Of a stretch of 16,701 nucleotides of DNA, positions 1 through 7,820 are shown one piece after another. The position numbers and the translations under genes were made by a program. The stretch comes from CAXYVC01 sp964292295 (GTDB lineage: Bacteria > Acidobacteriota > Holophagae > Holophagales > Holophagaceae), in assembly GCA_964292295.1 (NCBI GenBank), contig CAXYVC010000053.1, positions 1 through 16,701 on the forward strand. Direction: 5' to 3'. Within the stretch, counting starts at the first letter, position 1. Each line of letters begins with the position of its first letter. The notes under the pieces are model-generated. The model saw nothing but the letters and a program-made list of their open reading frames with translations, was not told the origin of the DNA and made no database searches.

Positions 1-178
1 CCGCCTCCCCCGAGGCAATCCAGGCGGCGTACCGCCGGGACTGGCGTTCCTCCCAAAGGGCGCGCCCGGCGGCGAGCGCCAGGAAGCCCACAAGAACCAG
101 GCCCGCCGCCGGGATCCACCCCAGCAGGAGGGCAAGGATGCACCAGATCACGGCCAGTCCGGCCAAGCCCGCGCACAT
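1..178 (-). CDS. Small hydrophobic membrane protein, partial (C-terminus outside the window)
   Basis: An open reading frame on the minus strand starts at ATG 178-176 and runs off the left edge, giving 59 visible residues. The start is supported by GAAGGAG five bases upstream. Residues about 4-21 and 24-40 are almost entirely hydrophobic (for example LAVIWCILALLLGW and AGLVLVGFLALAAG), with a Pro-Ala-Ala turn between them. They are followed by a charged stretch (WEERQSRRYAAW). This predicts two membrane helices or a hairpin with a cytoplasmic tail. I do not recognise the family. It lies about 100 bases downstream of the Omp85 gene on the same strand and may be cotranscribed with it. No function can be assigned from what is visible. 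Confidence 0.6.
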   Translation of the reverse strand, partial: MCAGLAGLAVIWCILALLLGWIPAAGLVLVGFLALAAGRALWEERQSRRYAAWIASGEA

Positions 179-281
179 GGAGGCTCCTTCGGGAAGGGGT
201 TCGCGCACCCAGCCTGCGCCCATTGCTTGGACACCTGCTGTCGTACCGCGCCCCCTGCCGCGGGCCCAGCCACCCCTCAGG

Positions 282-3200
282 TCAGAACTGGAAGCCCGCG
301 CTGATGAGCAGGCTCTTGAGCTGCGTGTCGCGGTCGCTCTGGCTGCGGGGACGCCCCAGGATCCGCTTCACGTCCGCGGCGTATTCCACCTTGATGGGCA
401 GGCCCAGCTTGAAGATGAGGCCCAGGCCCAGGGAAGTGCGCAGGGGCGGCAGGAAGGGCTGGCCGTCCTGCCGCTTCAGGCTCTGGTAGACCTGCCCCGC
501 GTCGCAGAAGACCTCGCCCCAGACGCTCTGGCCCAAAAGGGGAAAGCGGTACTCGGCGTTCAGCAGCACGAGCCCCTGCCCGCCCATCGGCACCTGGCGG
601 GTGAGGATCTCGCCGGTGACGGGATCCCGCTGGTAGTCGTACGGAGGCGTAGAGGCGCGCAGGGGCACGAGGCCCATGGGGCCCAGCTCGTCGGGCTCCA
701 CGCCGCGGTGGGTGAAGGGACCGCCCGCGAAGAAGCGCTCGGAAAGGGGCAGGTCCTCGCTGGCGCTGTCCGTGGGCTTGGCCACGCCCAGGCGGGCGGC
801 GAGGCTCAGCACGCCCGCCTGCGCGTGGTAGCCCAGGGCCCAGTTCCACTGCTGGCGGAGGTCCACCTTCACGTAGCTGCTGTTGGCGCTGGTGCCCCAG
901 AGCTGGTTGGCGAACTCCACCCGCGCCACGGTCAGGCGCCCCTGGGTGGGATCCAGCGGGTTGTCGCGGCTGTCCCGGGTGAGCTGGAGGTAGGGCGCGG
1001 AGATGACGGAGCGGCCGGGACTGCGGATGGTGCGGTTCAGCTCGTCGTCGGAGATGGTGGAAACGCTGGCCCGCACGTCCACCCGCTCGAAGCGGTGGCC
1101 CAGCTGCCAGTGGGTTCCGGGAGCGGGGCGCCACTCCAAGGCGGTGGTCATGCGGCGCCGCCGGATGAGGTACGGGCTGCGGTTCTCCTGGATGTAGGCC
1201 GCCTCCATGCGGAGCTGCGTCCCGTCGGGGATCCAGCAGCGCAGGAAGCCCGGCTGGAAGGCGGGGTCCGTGAAAGCCATGGAGAACATGTCCACGGAGC
1301 GCACCTGCCCGCCCGTGGGGAACCAGTCGCGCAGGGTGGGGTTGTCGATGGTGCCGTCGCCCGCGCGCACGCCGAAGTCGAGGGTGCGCCCCATGCCCAG
1401 GAGGTTGAGGCGCTGCACGCCCGCCAGCACGTAGTAGCCCTGGCTCGCGTCATAGCCGAAGCCGGAACTGAAGACCCAGGGGCTCCGCTCCTGGAGCTGG
1501 AGCAGCAGGTCGCCGTCCTTCCAGGCTGCAGCGCCCTCTTCCTGCGGGAGCTCCGAAAGGCTCGCCAGGTCCACGCGTTGGAAGGCCCCCAGCTCACCCA
1601 AACGGGCTTGGTAGCGCCCCAGGCGCTCCGCCGCCAGGGGCTCCCCGGGCGCGCCGGGCGGTTCCTTCAGGAGGGCCTTGGCGCGGGTGAGCCCCGCCCC
1701 CTGGACCACCAGGCGCTGCACGAGGCTGAGTTTCTGGGGCGGCACCTCCAGCGTGACGCCCACGCCGCTCTCCTGCCGATCCAGACTGAGGCGCACCACG
1801 GGCTTCAGCACGCCCTGCTCCGCCACCCGGGCCCGCACGAGGGTCAGCACCTGGGCCAGATCGGCCTTCACCAGGGGCAGCGGACGCTCCGTGGTGAAGC
1901 GCAGGGCGCGCACCCCGGGGCGCACGACGCCCAGATCCTCCAGGCTGGCCCGGACGCCCGCCAGGGAGGGCCGATCGCTGCGGAAGCGCCGGATCCCTTT
2001 GCGCTCCGACGGTTCCTCCAGGGGCTGCTCCGCGAAGATGCGCACGAGGGGTTCCGCCACCCGCCAGCCGTCCCAGGCCGGCTCCGCAGGAAGCTCGAGG
2101 GTCAGCTGCCGCAGGGTCTGCCGCTGCCCCTCGCGGACCTGGAGCACCAGCGTGGTGCGGCCGTCCTTGTGCTCCAGGGGCGGGCGACGAAGGCCCACGT
2201 CCGGGAAGCCCTGGGTGCGGTAGTGCCCCTTGACCCGCTCCTCCAGGGATTCGATGAGTTCAGGCGTGGCGAGGGGCGCCCCGAAGAAGCCCCAGCGCGC
2301 GGGAAGCGAGGCCACCCGGGCGAGTTCGGAGGCGGGCAGCTCGGCGTTCCGCTCGAAGCGCAGGGCGTCCAGGGTGATGCGGCGCCCGGCGGCGAGCACG
2401 TAGGTGATCCGCACCTCCTCGGGCCCGGAGGCGTCCCCGCGCAGGACTTCCCGCCGGTGTGTCACCACCGCATCCAGGTATCCCTTGCCGCGCAGATAGC
2501 GGAGGATGCGCCGCTCCCCCTCGGCCAGCAGGGCGGGACTGTAGCGTACGGCGCGGTACAGGGGCACGAGATCCTTCAGGCGCTTCCAGCCAAGGCCCCG
2601 TCCTTCCGAAGCCAGGCGCACCAGGGGCCCCGCCTCCACCACCAGGCGGAGGCTTCCGTCCTCGGACCAGTGGCACTCCGCCGTCCCTTCCAGGCGGCGG
2701 TCCTTCACGAAGCGGCTGCGCAGCCTCAGCAGCGCCGTGCGCCGCAGCTCCTGGGTCCACAGGCTGCGGCCCGGGTGCAGGCCCGCCACGGCCTGGAGCC
2801 GCGCCACCGTATAGGGACCGGGATGACCCTCCACCTGGACCCGCTGCACCAGGGCCGGTCGCCCGGGCACGACGGCCAGCACGACCCGGGCATCCCCATC
2901 CTCCCGGCGGACGCGCACCATCCCTGCCGGGTAGCCCAGCTCCCGCAGGCGTACCTCCGCCCGCATCCGGGCGCGTTCCAGCCCGAGGCTCCCCCCCCGC
3001 AGGCCCGCGCGGAGCTCCGGGAAACTCAGGTTCCGCAGCGCCGCCGGAGGATCCCCCTCCCAGCGCCAGCCTTTGAGGCGCGGCCAGGGATCCAGGCGCA
3101 GGCGTACGCCCCCCTCGACCAGCTCGCCGTCCACGCGGCGGAAGCGGTCCGTCGCCCGCACCGCCGCCAGCCCGAGGCGCAAGACAGCCTCGTCGGGCGT

Positions 3201-3356
3201 CTCCCCCTGCCGCAGGCCGAAGGCTGCCCGGGCGAAGGCGTGGTCATCAGGGTCGCCGCCCTCCAGCCTCAACGGATCCGCAGGTACGGCCGATGGCCCA
3301 GGTACGAGCTGTACCTGGGCCGCCAGCGCGACGAGGACCGGCAGGGCGCGGGACAT
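282..3356 (-). CDS. Omp85-family outer membrane protein (BamA/TamA-like) with long POTRA-type N-terminal region
   Basis: A 1024-residue protein that probably sits in the outer membrane and helps insert or secrete other proteins, as Omp85 proteins do. The N-terminus is a plausible signal peptide (hydrophobic PVLVALAAQ, small residues to about residue 26). Residues about 60-620 are alternating beta/alpha segments resembling serial POTRA domains, for example the stretch with ILRYLRGKGYLDAVV. From about residue 625 the sequence becomes a C-terminal beta-barrel. It contains LTRDSRDNPLDPTQGRL, which fits the conserved Omp85 barrel start, and FFAGGPFTHRGVEPDE near residues 873-887, the likely equivalent of the loop-6 (V)RGF motif. 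The protein ends in Phe (SAGFQF), a typical outer-membrane C-terminal signal. It is longer than typical BamA (about 800) or TamA (about 580). The start ATG has no clear Shine-Dalgarno and is preceded by a hairpin that fills the gap to the STAS gene. Neither tamB nor skp is visible, so BamA, TamA or another Omp85 role cannot be separated. Confidence 0.85.
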   Translation of the reverse strand: MSRALPVLVALAAQVQLVPGPSAVPADPLRLEGGDPDDHAFARAAFGLRQGETPDEAVLRLGLAAVRATDRFRRVDGELVEGGVRLRLDPWPRLKGWRWEGDPPAALRNLSFPELRAGLRGGSLGLERARMRAEVRLRELGYPAGMVRVRREDGDARVVLAVVPGRPALVQRVQVEGHPGPYTVARLQAVAGLHPGRSLWTQELRRTALLRLRSRFVKDRRLEGTAECHWSEDGSLRLVVEAGPLVRLASEGRGLGWKRLKDLVPLYRAVRYSPALLAEGERRILRYLRGKGYLDAVVTHRREVLRGDASGPEEVRITYVLAAGRRITLDALRFERNAELPASELARVASLPARWGFFGAPLATPELIESLEERVKGHYRTQGFPDVGLRRPPLEHKDGRTTLVLQVREGQRQTLRQLTLELPAEPAWDGWRVAEPLVRIFAEQPLEEPSERKGIRRFRSDRPSLAGVRASLEDLGVVRPGVRALRFTTERPLPLVKADLAQVLTLVRARVAEQGVLKPVVRLSLDRQESGVGVTLEVPPQKLSLVQRLVVQGAGLTRAKALLKEPPGAPGEPLAAERLGRYQARLGELGAFQRVDLASLSELPQEEGAAAWKDGDLLLQLQERSPWVFSSGFGYDASQGYYVLAGVQRLNLLGMGRTLDFGVRAGDGTIDNPTLRDWFPTGGQVRSVDMFSMAFTDPAFQPGFLRCWIPDGTQLRMEAAYIQENRSPYLIRRRRMTTALEWRPAPGTHWQLGHRFERVDVRASVSTISDDELNRTIRSPGRSVISAPYLQLTRDSRDNPLDPTQGRLTVARVEFANQLWGTSANSSYVKVDLRQQWNWALGYHAQAGVLSLAARLGVAKPTDSASEDLPLSERFFAGGPFTHRGVEPDELGPMGLVPLRASTPPYDYQRDPVTGEILTRQVPMGGQGLVLLNAEYRFPLLGQSVWGEVFCDAGQVYQSLKRQDGQPFLPPLRTSLGLGLIFKLGLPIKVEYAADVKRILGRPRSQSDRDTQLKSLLISAGFQF

Positions 3357-3357
3357 C

Positions 3358-3375
3358 GGCCCGGAAGACCGGGCC
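3358..3375 (-). promoter_or_regulatory. Perfect 7-bp hairpin filling the STAS-Omp85 gap
   Basis: On the minus strand the 19 bases between the STAS stop codon and the Omp85 start read GGCCCGG-TCTT-CCGGGCC plus one G. This is a perfect 7-bp GC stem with a 4-base loop. It occupies exactly the place where the Omp85 ribosome binding site should be, and no other Shine-Dalgarno is visible. No T-tract follows, so it is not a standard intrinsic terminator. A role in translational coupling or in lowering Omp85 expression relative to the upstream gene is an inference. Confidence 0.5.
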
Positions 3376-3711
3376 TTAGAAGGCGGCCAGGGCTTCCTGC
3401 TCCGAATCCCGCACGTCGAAGACGGAGTGCAGGCTGGTCATCTTGATGAGGCCCATGATGCGGGAGTTCAGCCCACAGACCTTCAGGTCCCCGCCGCGGT
3501 TCTTGATGGAGGTGTAGCAGCCCACCAGCTCGCCCACACCCGAGGAATCGAGGTAGTTGACCTGCTCGAAGTTGATGATGATCTTCCGCGCGCCGCGCTC
3601 CAGGACGGTGCGGACGGCCTCGCCCAGCTCCTGGTCCCCGTCGCCCAGGGTGATCTTGCCCTCGGGATGGAGCACGGTGACGTCGCCGTGGATCTTTTCG
3701 GTCATGTTCAT
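3376..3711 (-). CDS. STAS-domain protein, anti-sigma-factor antagonist type (SpoIIAA/RsbV-like)
   Basis: A 111-residue single STAS domain, the usual length for SpoIIAA/RsbV-type antagonists. It has the family pattern: an N-terminal strand (VTVLHPEGKITLG), the hydrophobic strand KIIINFEQVNYLD, then DSSGVGEL at residues 55-62. The Ser in DSSG (56 or 57) corresponds to the site phosphorylated by anti-sigma kinases in this family. In known systems the unphosphorylated form binds an RsbW/SpoIIAB-like kinase and frees a sigma factor. No kinase or sigma gene is visible here, so the partner is unknown. The start ATG 3711-3709 is backed by GAGG six bases upstream; a second Met two codons later is possible. 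The gene is divergent from the flagellar operon and shares its 160-bp control region. It is probably the first gene of the minus-strand unit with Omp85. Confidence 0.88.
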   Translation of the reverse strand: MNMTEKIHGDVTVLHPEGKITLGDGDQELGEAVRTVLERGARKIIINFEQVNYLDSSGVGELVGCYTSIKNRGGDLKVCGLNSRIMGLIKMTSLHSVFDVRDSEQEALAAF

Positions 3712-3733
3712 GGGCTACCTCGCGTGAAGGTGC

Positions 3734-3739
3734 AGTGTA
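3734..3739 (-). promoter_or_regulatory. Possible -10 box for the STAS gene
   Basis: Minus-strand TACACT (within TGCTACACT) lies about 22 bases upstream of the STAS start codon. It resembles a housekeeping -10 element in an otherwise GC-rich gap. No convincing TTGACA-like -35 is seen at 16-18 bases, so support is weak. Confidence 0.28.
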
Positions 3740-3787
3740 GCAAAGCTCTCCCTGCGGGCGGGATACGGCACGTGGCCCCCGGAGGTT

Positions 3788-3805
3788 CAGGGATGGATTT
3801 CCCTG
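3788..3805. repeat. Inverted repeat just upstream of the flgB promoter candidate
   Basis: CAGGGA-TGGATT-TCCCTG is a perfect 6-bp inverted repeat with a 6-base spacer. It ends three bases before the -24 region of the sigma-54-like motif at 3809-3824. It could be an operator or activator site for either divergent gene. Six-base arms are short enough that chance cannot be excluded. Confidence 0.3.
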
Positions 3806-3808
3806 TTC

Positions 3809-3824
3809 CGGCACGGAGCCTGCT
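3809..3824 (+). promoter_or_regulatory. Sigma-54-type promoter candidate of the flgB operon
   Basis: CGGCACGGAGCCTGCT matches the sigma-54 (RpoN) consensus TGGCACG-N4-TTGCW at 13 of its 16 positions when the N4 bases count as matches (mismatches only T to C at two sites; W is T). The invariant GG (3810-3811) and GC (3822-3823) are separated by exactly 10 bases. Transcription would start near 3835, 38 bases before flgB. An almost identical 16-mer (14 of 16 bases) precedes fliK at 10915-10930, which strengthens the call. Sigma-54 control of rod and hook genes is established in Vibrio, Campylobacter and Caulobacter. No enhancer-binding protein is encoded in this window. Confidence 0.6.
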
Positions 3825-3835
3825 TCCCAGGAAGC

Positions 3836-3855
3836 CGCCGGGCCGAATCCCGGCG
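3836..3855 (+). promoter_or_regulatory. 5'-leader hairpin of the flgB transcript
   Basis: CGCCGGG-CCGAAT-CCCGGCG forms a perfect 7-bp stem with a 6-base loop. It begins one base after the start site predicted from the sigma-54 motif and ends eight bases before the flgB ribosome binding site. A hairpin at the extreme 5' end could stabilise the mRNA. The same arrangement occurs before fliK. Confidence 0.45.
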
Positions 3856-3872
3856 CTTTGTGCAGGGTTCCC

Positions 3873-4292
3873 ATGTTCGACGTGCTCAGCGACAACGCCA
3901 TGATCCGCACCATGGATCGCAGCATGACGCTGGCCACGCGTCGCCTGGGCCTCATTGCCTCCAACCTCGCCAACATCGACACCCCCGGCTACCGCACCCG
4001 GGACTTCTCCTTCCATGCCGCCCTGAAGCAGGCCCTGGCCCAAGAACCAGGGCAGCAACTGCCCATCGCCTGCACCCATCCCGGCCACCTCAGCGGCACC
4101 TTCGAGGCCAGCCTCCCCCCCGCGGAGGAGGGCGTGCGCCCGGCCTACGCCCGCAACGACGGCAACGACGTGAGCATCGACCGGGAGAGCCTCCTCCTGG
4201 CCCGCACCCAGGCCCAGTACCAGCTGGCCACGAGCTTCGCCCAGACCGAGCTCCGCAAGATTTACACGATCGTCCGCACGGGAGCCTCCTGA
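3873..4292 (+). CDS. flgB: Flagellar proximal rod protein FlgB
   Basis: A 139-residue protein of normal FlgB length that forms part of the proximal rod crossing the periplasm. The N-terminus (MFDVLSDNAMIRTMDRSM) and the rod/hook-family motif NLANIDTPGYR at residues 31-41 are diagnostic. The C-terminus has the usual amphipathic helix (LLLARTQAQYQLATSFAQ). The ATG at 3873 was chosen because it gives the canonical N-terminus and has AGGG five bases upstream; a TTG at 3858 in frame would add five atypical residues. It is the first gene of the flagellar operon, behind the sigma-54-like promoter, and its stop codon overlaps the flgC start (TGATG). Confidence 0.95.
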   Translation: MFDVLSDNAMIRTMDRSMTLATRRLGLIASNLANIDTPGYRTRDFSFHAALKQALAQEPGQQLPIACTHPGHLSGTFEASLPPAEEGVRPAYARNDGNDVSIDRESLLLARTQAQYQLATSFAQTELRKIYTIVRTGAS

Positions 4293-4717
4293 TGAGCAGC
4301 TTCAACCGCATCCAGGACATCGCCGCCTCGGGCCTCTCCGCCCAGCGCCTGCGCGTTCAGCTCATCGCCGCGAACATCGCCAACAGCGAGACCACCCGCA
4401 CGCCCGAGGGAGGCCCTTTCCGCAAGAAGGACGCCGTGTTCCAGGTGACCGGCATGGGCGAGACTTCCGACGGCATGCCCCTGGCGGGCGTGCGCGTGGC
4501 CGAGGTGCAGGCCAGCCGCGACCCCTTCATCACCAAGTTCGACCCCAGCCATCCGGACGCCAACGCCGAGGGGCTGGTGAGCTACCCGAACATCAACCCC
4601 GTGGAGGAGTTCGTGAACCTCACGGGCGCCAGCCGCTCCTTCGAGGCCAACGTGGCGGTGCTCCGGGCCGTCCGCGGCATGGCCCTTTCCGCCCAGGACC
4701 TCCTCCGGGTGCAGTGA
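4292..4717 (+). CDS. flgC: Flagellar proximal rod protein FlgC
   Basis: A 141-residue rod protein that assembles with FlgB. It shows the N-terminal helix and family motif LIAANIANSETTRTPEGGPFRKKD (residues 24-47) and the C-terminal segment YPNINPVEEFVNLTGASRSFEAN starting near residue 97, followed by a long alpha-helix that packs in the rod. The start overlaps the flgB stop by one base and has GGAG seven bases upstream, so translation is probably coupled. A 65-base gap to fliE follows, unusually wide for this cluster. Confidence 0.95.
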   Translation: MSSFNRIQDIAASGLSAQRLRVQLIAANIANSETTRTPEGGPFRKKDAVFQVTGMGETSDGMPLAGVRVAEVQASRDPFITKFDPSHPDANAEGLVSYPNINPVEEFVNLTGASRSFEANVAVLRAVRGMALSAQDLLRVQ

Positions 4718-4782
4718 CGGAAAACTGACTGGCACTTCCCCCTGCCCCATCCCATCCTGAACCCGAGACGCGACGAAGCCCC

Positions 4783-5100
4783 ATGGACCCCCTGAAACTC
4801 CAGCCCCTCTCCCTCGACCGGACGAACGCCCTGGATCCCGCGTCCCGGCCCGGGGGGACTGCGGAAACCACGGCGGACGGGGCCTCCTTCGGGGATCTGC
4901 TGAAGCAGGCCATCCAGGAAGTGGACGCCGCCCAGCACACCGCCGCGCAGGAGGCACGGAACTTGATGACCGGCGAGGCGACTGACATGCATTCGGCGAT
5001 CCTGGCGGTCCAGAACGCCGATGTCAGCTTCCAGATGATGATGTCCGTCCGGAGCAAGTTGATCGAGGCCTACCGCGAAGTCATGCGCATGCAGATGTAG
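4783..5100 (+). CDS. fliE: Flagellar hook-basal body protein FliE
   Basis: A 105-residue protein of normal FliE length. FliE joins the MS ring to the rod and is among the first exported flagellar proteins. Diagnostic features are FGDLLKQAIQEVDAAQ in the middle (about residues 36-51) and a C-terminal region with VQNADVSFQMMMSVRSKLIEAYREV, in which the helix pattern NADVSFQ is characteristic. The N-terminal 30 residues are variable and probably disordered. The ribosome binding site is weak (GAAG). The upstream gap holds a sigma-54-like sequence with spacing one base too long (see rejected items). Confidence 0.93.
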   Translation: MDPLKLQPLSLDRTNALDPASRPGGTAETTADGASFGDLLKQAIQEVDAAQHTAAQEARNLMTGEATDMHSAILAVQNADVSFQMMMSVRSKLIEAYREVMRMQM

Positions 5101-5140
5101 CGGTTCATCCTGGTGACGCCCCGGCCGGTGCGAGGAGAGC

Positions 5141-6814
5141 ATGGCCGGCGAGAGCACCCTCATCTCCCAGTTTCAGAAAGCCTTCCAGGGCATGTCCGCC
5201 ACGCAGAAGGCGATGGTGGGCACCATCCTGGGTGTCGTGCTCCTGGCGCTGCTCGGCCTGGGCCTCTGGGCGAGCAGCGACACCATGGAGGTCCTGTTCA
5301 GCAACCTGCCCCCCCAGGATGCGAACCGGATCGTGGAGGAGCTGCGGAAGCAGAACATCAAGTTCGACCTGGCCAGCGACCAGCGCACCGTGATGGTGCC
5401 CAAGGAAAAGGTCGGGGAGCTCCGCCTCCGCTTCGCCGGGGAGGGTCTTCCCAAGGGAGAGGGCATCGGCTTCGAGAAGCTGGAGTCCCCCTCCCTCACC
5501 GCCACGGACTTCAGCCAGAAGGTGCTCTACCGCCGCGCCCTGGAGAGCCACCTCGCCCGCACCCTCAAGGAGGGCCTGCCCTCTCTGGTCATGGACGCCA
5601 CGGTCCACGTGACACCCGCCAACGACAGCCCCTTCGTGCAGGACAAGGAGGACGCCAAGGCCTCCGTCCTCCTGAAGCTGCGCGGCAACCGCCAGCTCCC
5701 GGAGGAGAACACCCAGGCCATCGTCAACCTGCTCGCCGCCGCGGTCGAAGGCCTGAAGCCCGACAACGTGGTGGTGATCGACCAGTTCAGCCGCATCCTC
5801 AGCCGCACGGGGAAGGACCCCATGGTGGGGGCTTCGGACGCCCAGAAGAAGGCCCAGCGCGAGGAGGAGGACTACCTGGTGCGCCGGGCCACGGAACTGC
5901 TCGAACCGGTGGTGGGGCCGGGCAAGGTGCGCGCCACCGCCCACGTGGACCTGGACTTCGACAAGGTGAAGATCAACGAGGAGAAGTTCGACCCCCAAGG
6001 CCAGGTGGAGCGCTCCGTCCAGCAGCAGGAAGAGAAGATCACCAAGCGCGAGGGCGCCTCGGGCGTTCCCGGCACCCCCTCCAACGTGGCGCCCGCCACG
6101 GGCGGAGGCCTGGGGCCCGGCGTCCTGGAGAACAGCGAGAAGAAGAACACCACCACCAACTACGAGATCAGCAAGACCGTGCGGGCCACGGAGCAGGCCC
6201 CGGGCTCCATCAAGCGCATGAGCCTCGCGGTGATCGTGGACCACGCCAGCCAGTGGGACAAGGACTCCAAGGGCGAACCCAGCGAGAAGCTGGTGCCCAG
6301 GAGCGCCGAGGAACTGAAGAAGCTGAAGGAGCAAGTGGCCGCGGCCGTGGGCATCCAGGCCACCCGCGGGGACCAGCTCACCGTGGAGAACCTCGCCTTC
6401 GCCCCCGCCATCAACCCCAAGGACCAGGCGGAGATGGCCAGCCGGGAACGCTGGGACAAGATCTGGCAGCTCGCGGTGCCAGCCCTGTGGCTGGTGGGCG
6501 GCCTCGTGGTCTTCTTCATGCTGGTGCTGCCCATGCTCCGCAAGCTTTCCTCCGCCATCAACCGTCCCGCGCCGCTCCGGGTTGCCGGAGAGGCCGCTGA
6601 AGGGGAGGCCCCCGTGCGCAAGCAGATTCCCATCAAGTCCGCGGCAGAGCTCCAGTCGGAGATCGAGGCCGAGCTCAACGCCGAGTCCATCTCTTCCGCA
6701 CCGGAGGCCCAGCGCCGGCAGGTGATCAAGAAGCGGCTCCAGGAAAGCGCCACGGGCGATCCCGAGACCGTGGCCTCCCTGGTGAGGTCCTGGATGCTGG
6801 AGGACGGAAAATAG
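5141..6814 (+). CDS. fliF: Flagellar MS-ring protein FliF
   Basis: A 557-residue inner-membrane protein whose copies form the MS ring, the base on which the rod, C-ring and export gate assemble. It has two membrane helices, residues about 23-44 (VGTILGVVLLALLGLGLW) and about 444-468 (AVPALWLVGGLVVFFMLVLPM), flanking the large periplasmic ring-building region. That region includes the YscJ/FliF-type segment with LYRRALESHLARTLKE. The C-terminal cytoplasmic tail ends in VASLVRSWMLEDGK, matching the FliG-binding tail of the family (V-x-x-W-x-x-E/D). The start has GAGG five bases upstream. FliG begins one base after the stop codon, consistent with coordinated synthesis of the two partners. Confidence 0.97.
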   Translation: MAGESTLISQFQKAFQGMSATQKAMVGTILGVVLLALLGLGLWASSDTMEVLFSNLPPQDANRIVEELRKQNIKFDLASDQRTVMVPKEKVGELRLRFAGEGLPKGEGIGFEKLESPSLTATDFSQKVLYRRALESHLARTLKEGLPSLVMDATVHVTPANDSPFVQDKEDAKASVLLKLRGNRQLPEENTQAIVNLLAAAVEGLKPDNVVVIDQFSRILSRTGKDPMVGASDAQKKAQREEEDYLVRRATELLEPVVGPGKVRATAHVDLDFDKVKINEEKFDPQGQVERSVQQQEEKITKREGASGVPGTPSNVAPATGGGLGPGVLENSEKKNTTTNYEISKTVRATEQAPGSIKRMSLAVIVDHASQWDKDSKGEPSEKLVPRSAEELKKLKEQVAAAVGIQATRGDQLTVENLAFAPAINPKDQAEMASRERWDKIWQLAVPALWLVGGLVVFFMLVLPMLRKLSSAINRPAPLRVAGEAAEGEAPVRKQIPIKSAAELQSEIEAELNAESISSAPEAQRRQVIKKRLQESATGDPETVASLVRSWMLEDGK

Positions 6815-6815
6815 C

Positions 6816-7820
6816 ATGAGCAAGCTCTCCGGATCCCAGAAGGCCGCCGTGCTGATGGTCGCCCTCGGCGACGAGGCCGCCGCGAACATCTTCAAATACC
6901 TGGAAGAGGACGAGATCCAGACCATCTCCAAGGAGATCGCCCTCACCAAGCACGTGACGCCCGAGAGCGCCGACGAGGTCATGGAGGAGTTCCACACCAT
7001 GACCCTCGCCCGCACCTACATCACCCAGGGCGGCATCGAGTTCGCGAAGAAGCTCCTCATCAAGAGCGTGGGGCCCGAGGCCGCGCGCAAGATCATCGAC
7101 CGCCTCACCAAGGCGCTGGAATCCAGCGCGGGCTTCACCTCCATCGAGCGCGCCAATCCCCAGCAACTGTCCAAGTTCATCCAGAGCGAGCACCCCCAGA
7201 CCATCGCGCTCATCCTGGCCCACCTGAACGCCACCCAGGCCGCCGAGCTCATCGCCAGCCTCCCCGACAACCTCCGGGCGGACGTGGCCATGCGCATGGC
7301 GAACCTTCAGGAGATCAGCCCCGAGGTGGTACGCCGCATCAGCCTGATCCTCGTGCAGAAGCTGGAGGCGCTGGGCACCTTCGCCACCGAGGCCTATGGC
7401 GGCATCCGGGCCGTCGCCGAGCTCTTCAACCGCATGGACCGTTCCACGGGACGCGTGGTGCTGGAGAAGATCGAGAACGAGAACCCCCAGCTGGCCGCCA
7501 GCATCCGCGACCTGATGTTCGTCTTCGACGACCTGCTCCTCATCGACGACCTGGGCATCGCCGAGATCCTGAAGCGCGCCGACAAGAAGGTGCTCACCAT
7601 CGCCCTCAAGGGCACCAGCGACGAGCTGCGCAACTGCTTCTTCCGCAACATGTCCAGCCGCGCGGTGGAGATGATGAAGGAGGAAATGGAGTTCATGGGC
7701 CCCGTGAAGCTCAAGGAAGTGGAGAAGGCCCAGCACGAGATCGTGGAGATCGTCCGCCAGCTCGAGGAGGAGGGCGTGATCGCCATCGGCGCCGGCGGGG
7801 GCGACGACTATGTCAGCTGA
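6816..7820 (+). CDS. fliG: Flagellar motor switch protein FliG
   Basis: A 334-residue rotor protein, normal length, that binds FliF with its N-terminus and transmits stator torque with its C-terminus. Motifs seen are EHPQT at residues 125-129 in the middle domain, MFVFDDL starting at residue 234 (the conserved MFxF hinge), and the charged torque helix region about 254-306 (ADKKVLTIALKG, then SSRAVEMMKEEMEFMGPV). The last 15 residues are glycine-rich and their 3' coding end overlaps the fliH start by 11 bases. No residue expected to be essential appears to be missing. Confidence 0.97.
   Translation: MSKLSGSQKAAVLMVALGDEAAANIFKYLEEDEIQTISKEIALTKHVTPESADEVMEEFHTMTLARTYITQGGIEFAKKLLIKSVGPEAARKIIDRLTKALESSAGFTSIERANPQQLSKFIQSEHPQTIALILAHLNATQAAELIASLPDNLRADVAMRMANLQEISPEVVRRISLILVQKLEALGTFATEAYGGIRAVAELFNRMDRSTGRVVLEKIENENPQLAASIRDLMFVFDDLLLIDDLGIAEILKRADKKVLTIALKGTSDELRNCFFRNMSSRAVEMMKEEMEFMGPVKLKEVEKAQHEIVEIVRQLEEEGVIAIGAGGGDDYVS

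Noticed and set aside
138..3446. A 1102-codon open frame on the plus strand opposite the Omp85 gene
   Set aside because: It is low-complexity (Ala, Gly, His, Arg, Gln) with no recognisable motif. The minus strand has a signal peptide, Omp85 barrel motifs and a C-terminal Phe, so the plus frame is a GC-bias shadow.
4730..4746. Sigma-54 promoter before fliE (TGGCAC...CTGCC)
   Set aside because: GG and GC are separated by 11 bases instead of 10; sigma-54 promoters tolerate spacing changes poorly. Kept only as part of the pattern note.
5105..7015. A 636-codon minus-strand frame opposite fliF
   Set aside because: Leu/Gly/His-rich shadow of a convincingly identified FliF; no ribosome binding site or family motif.
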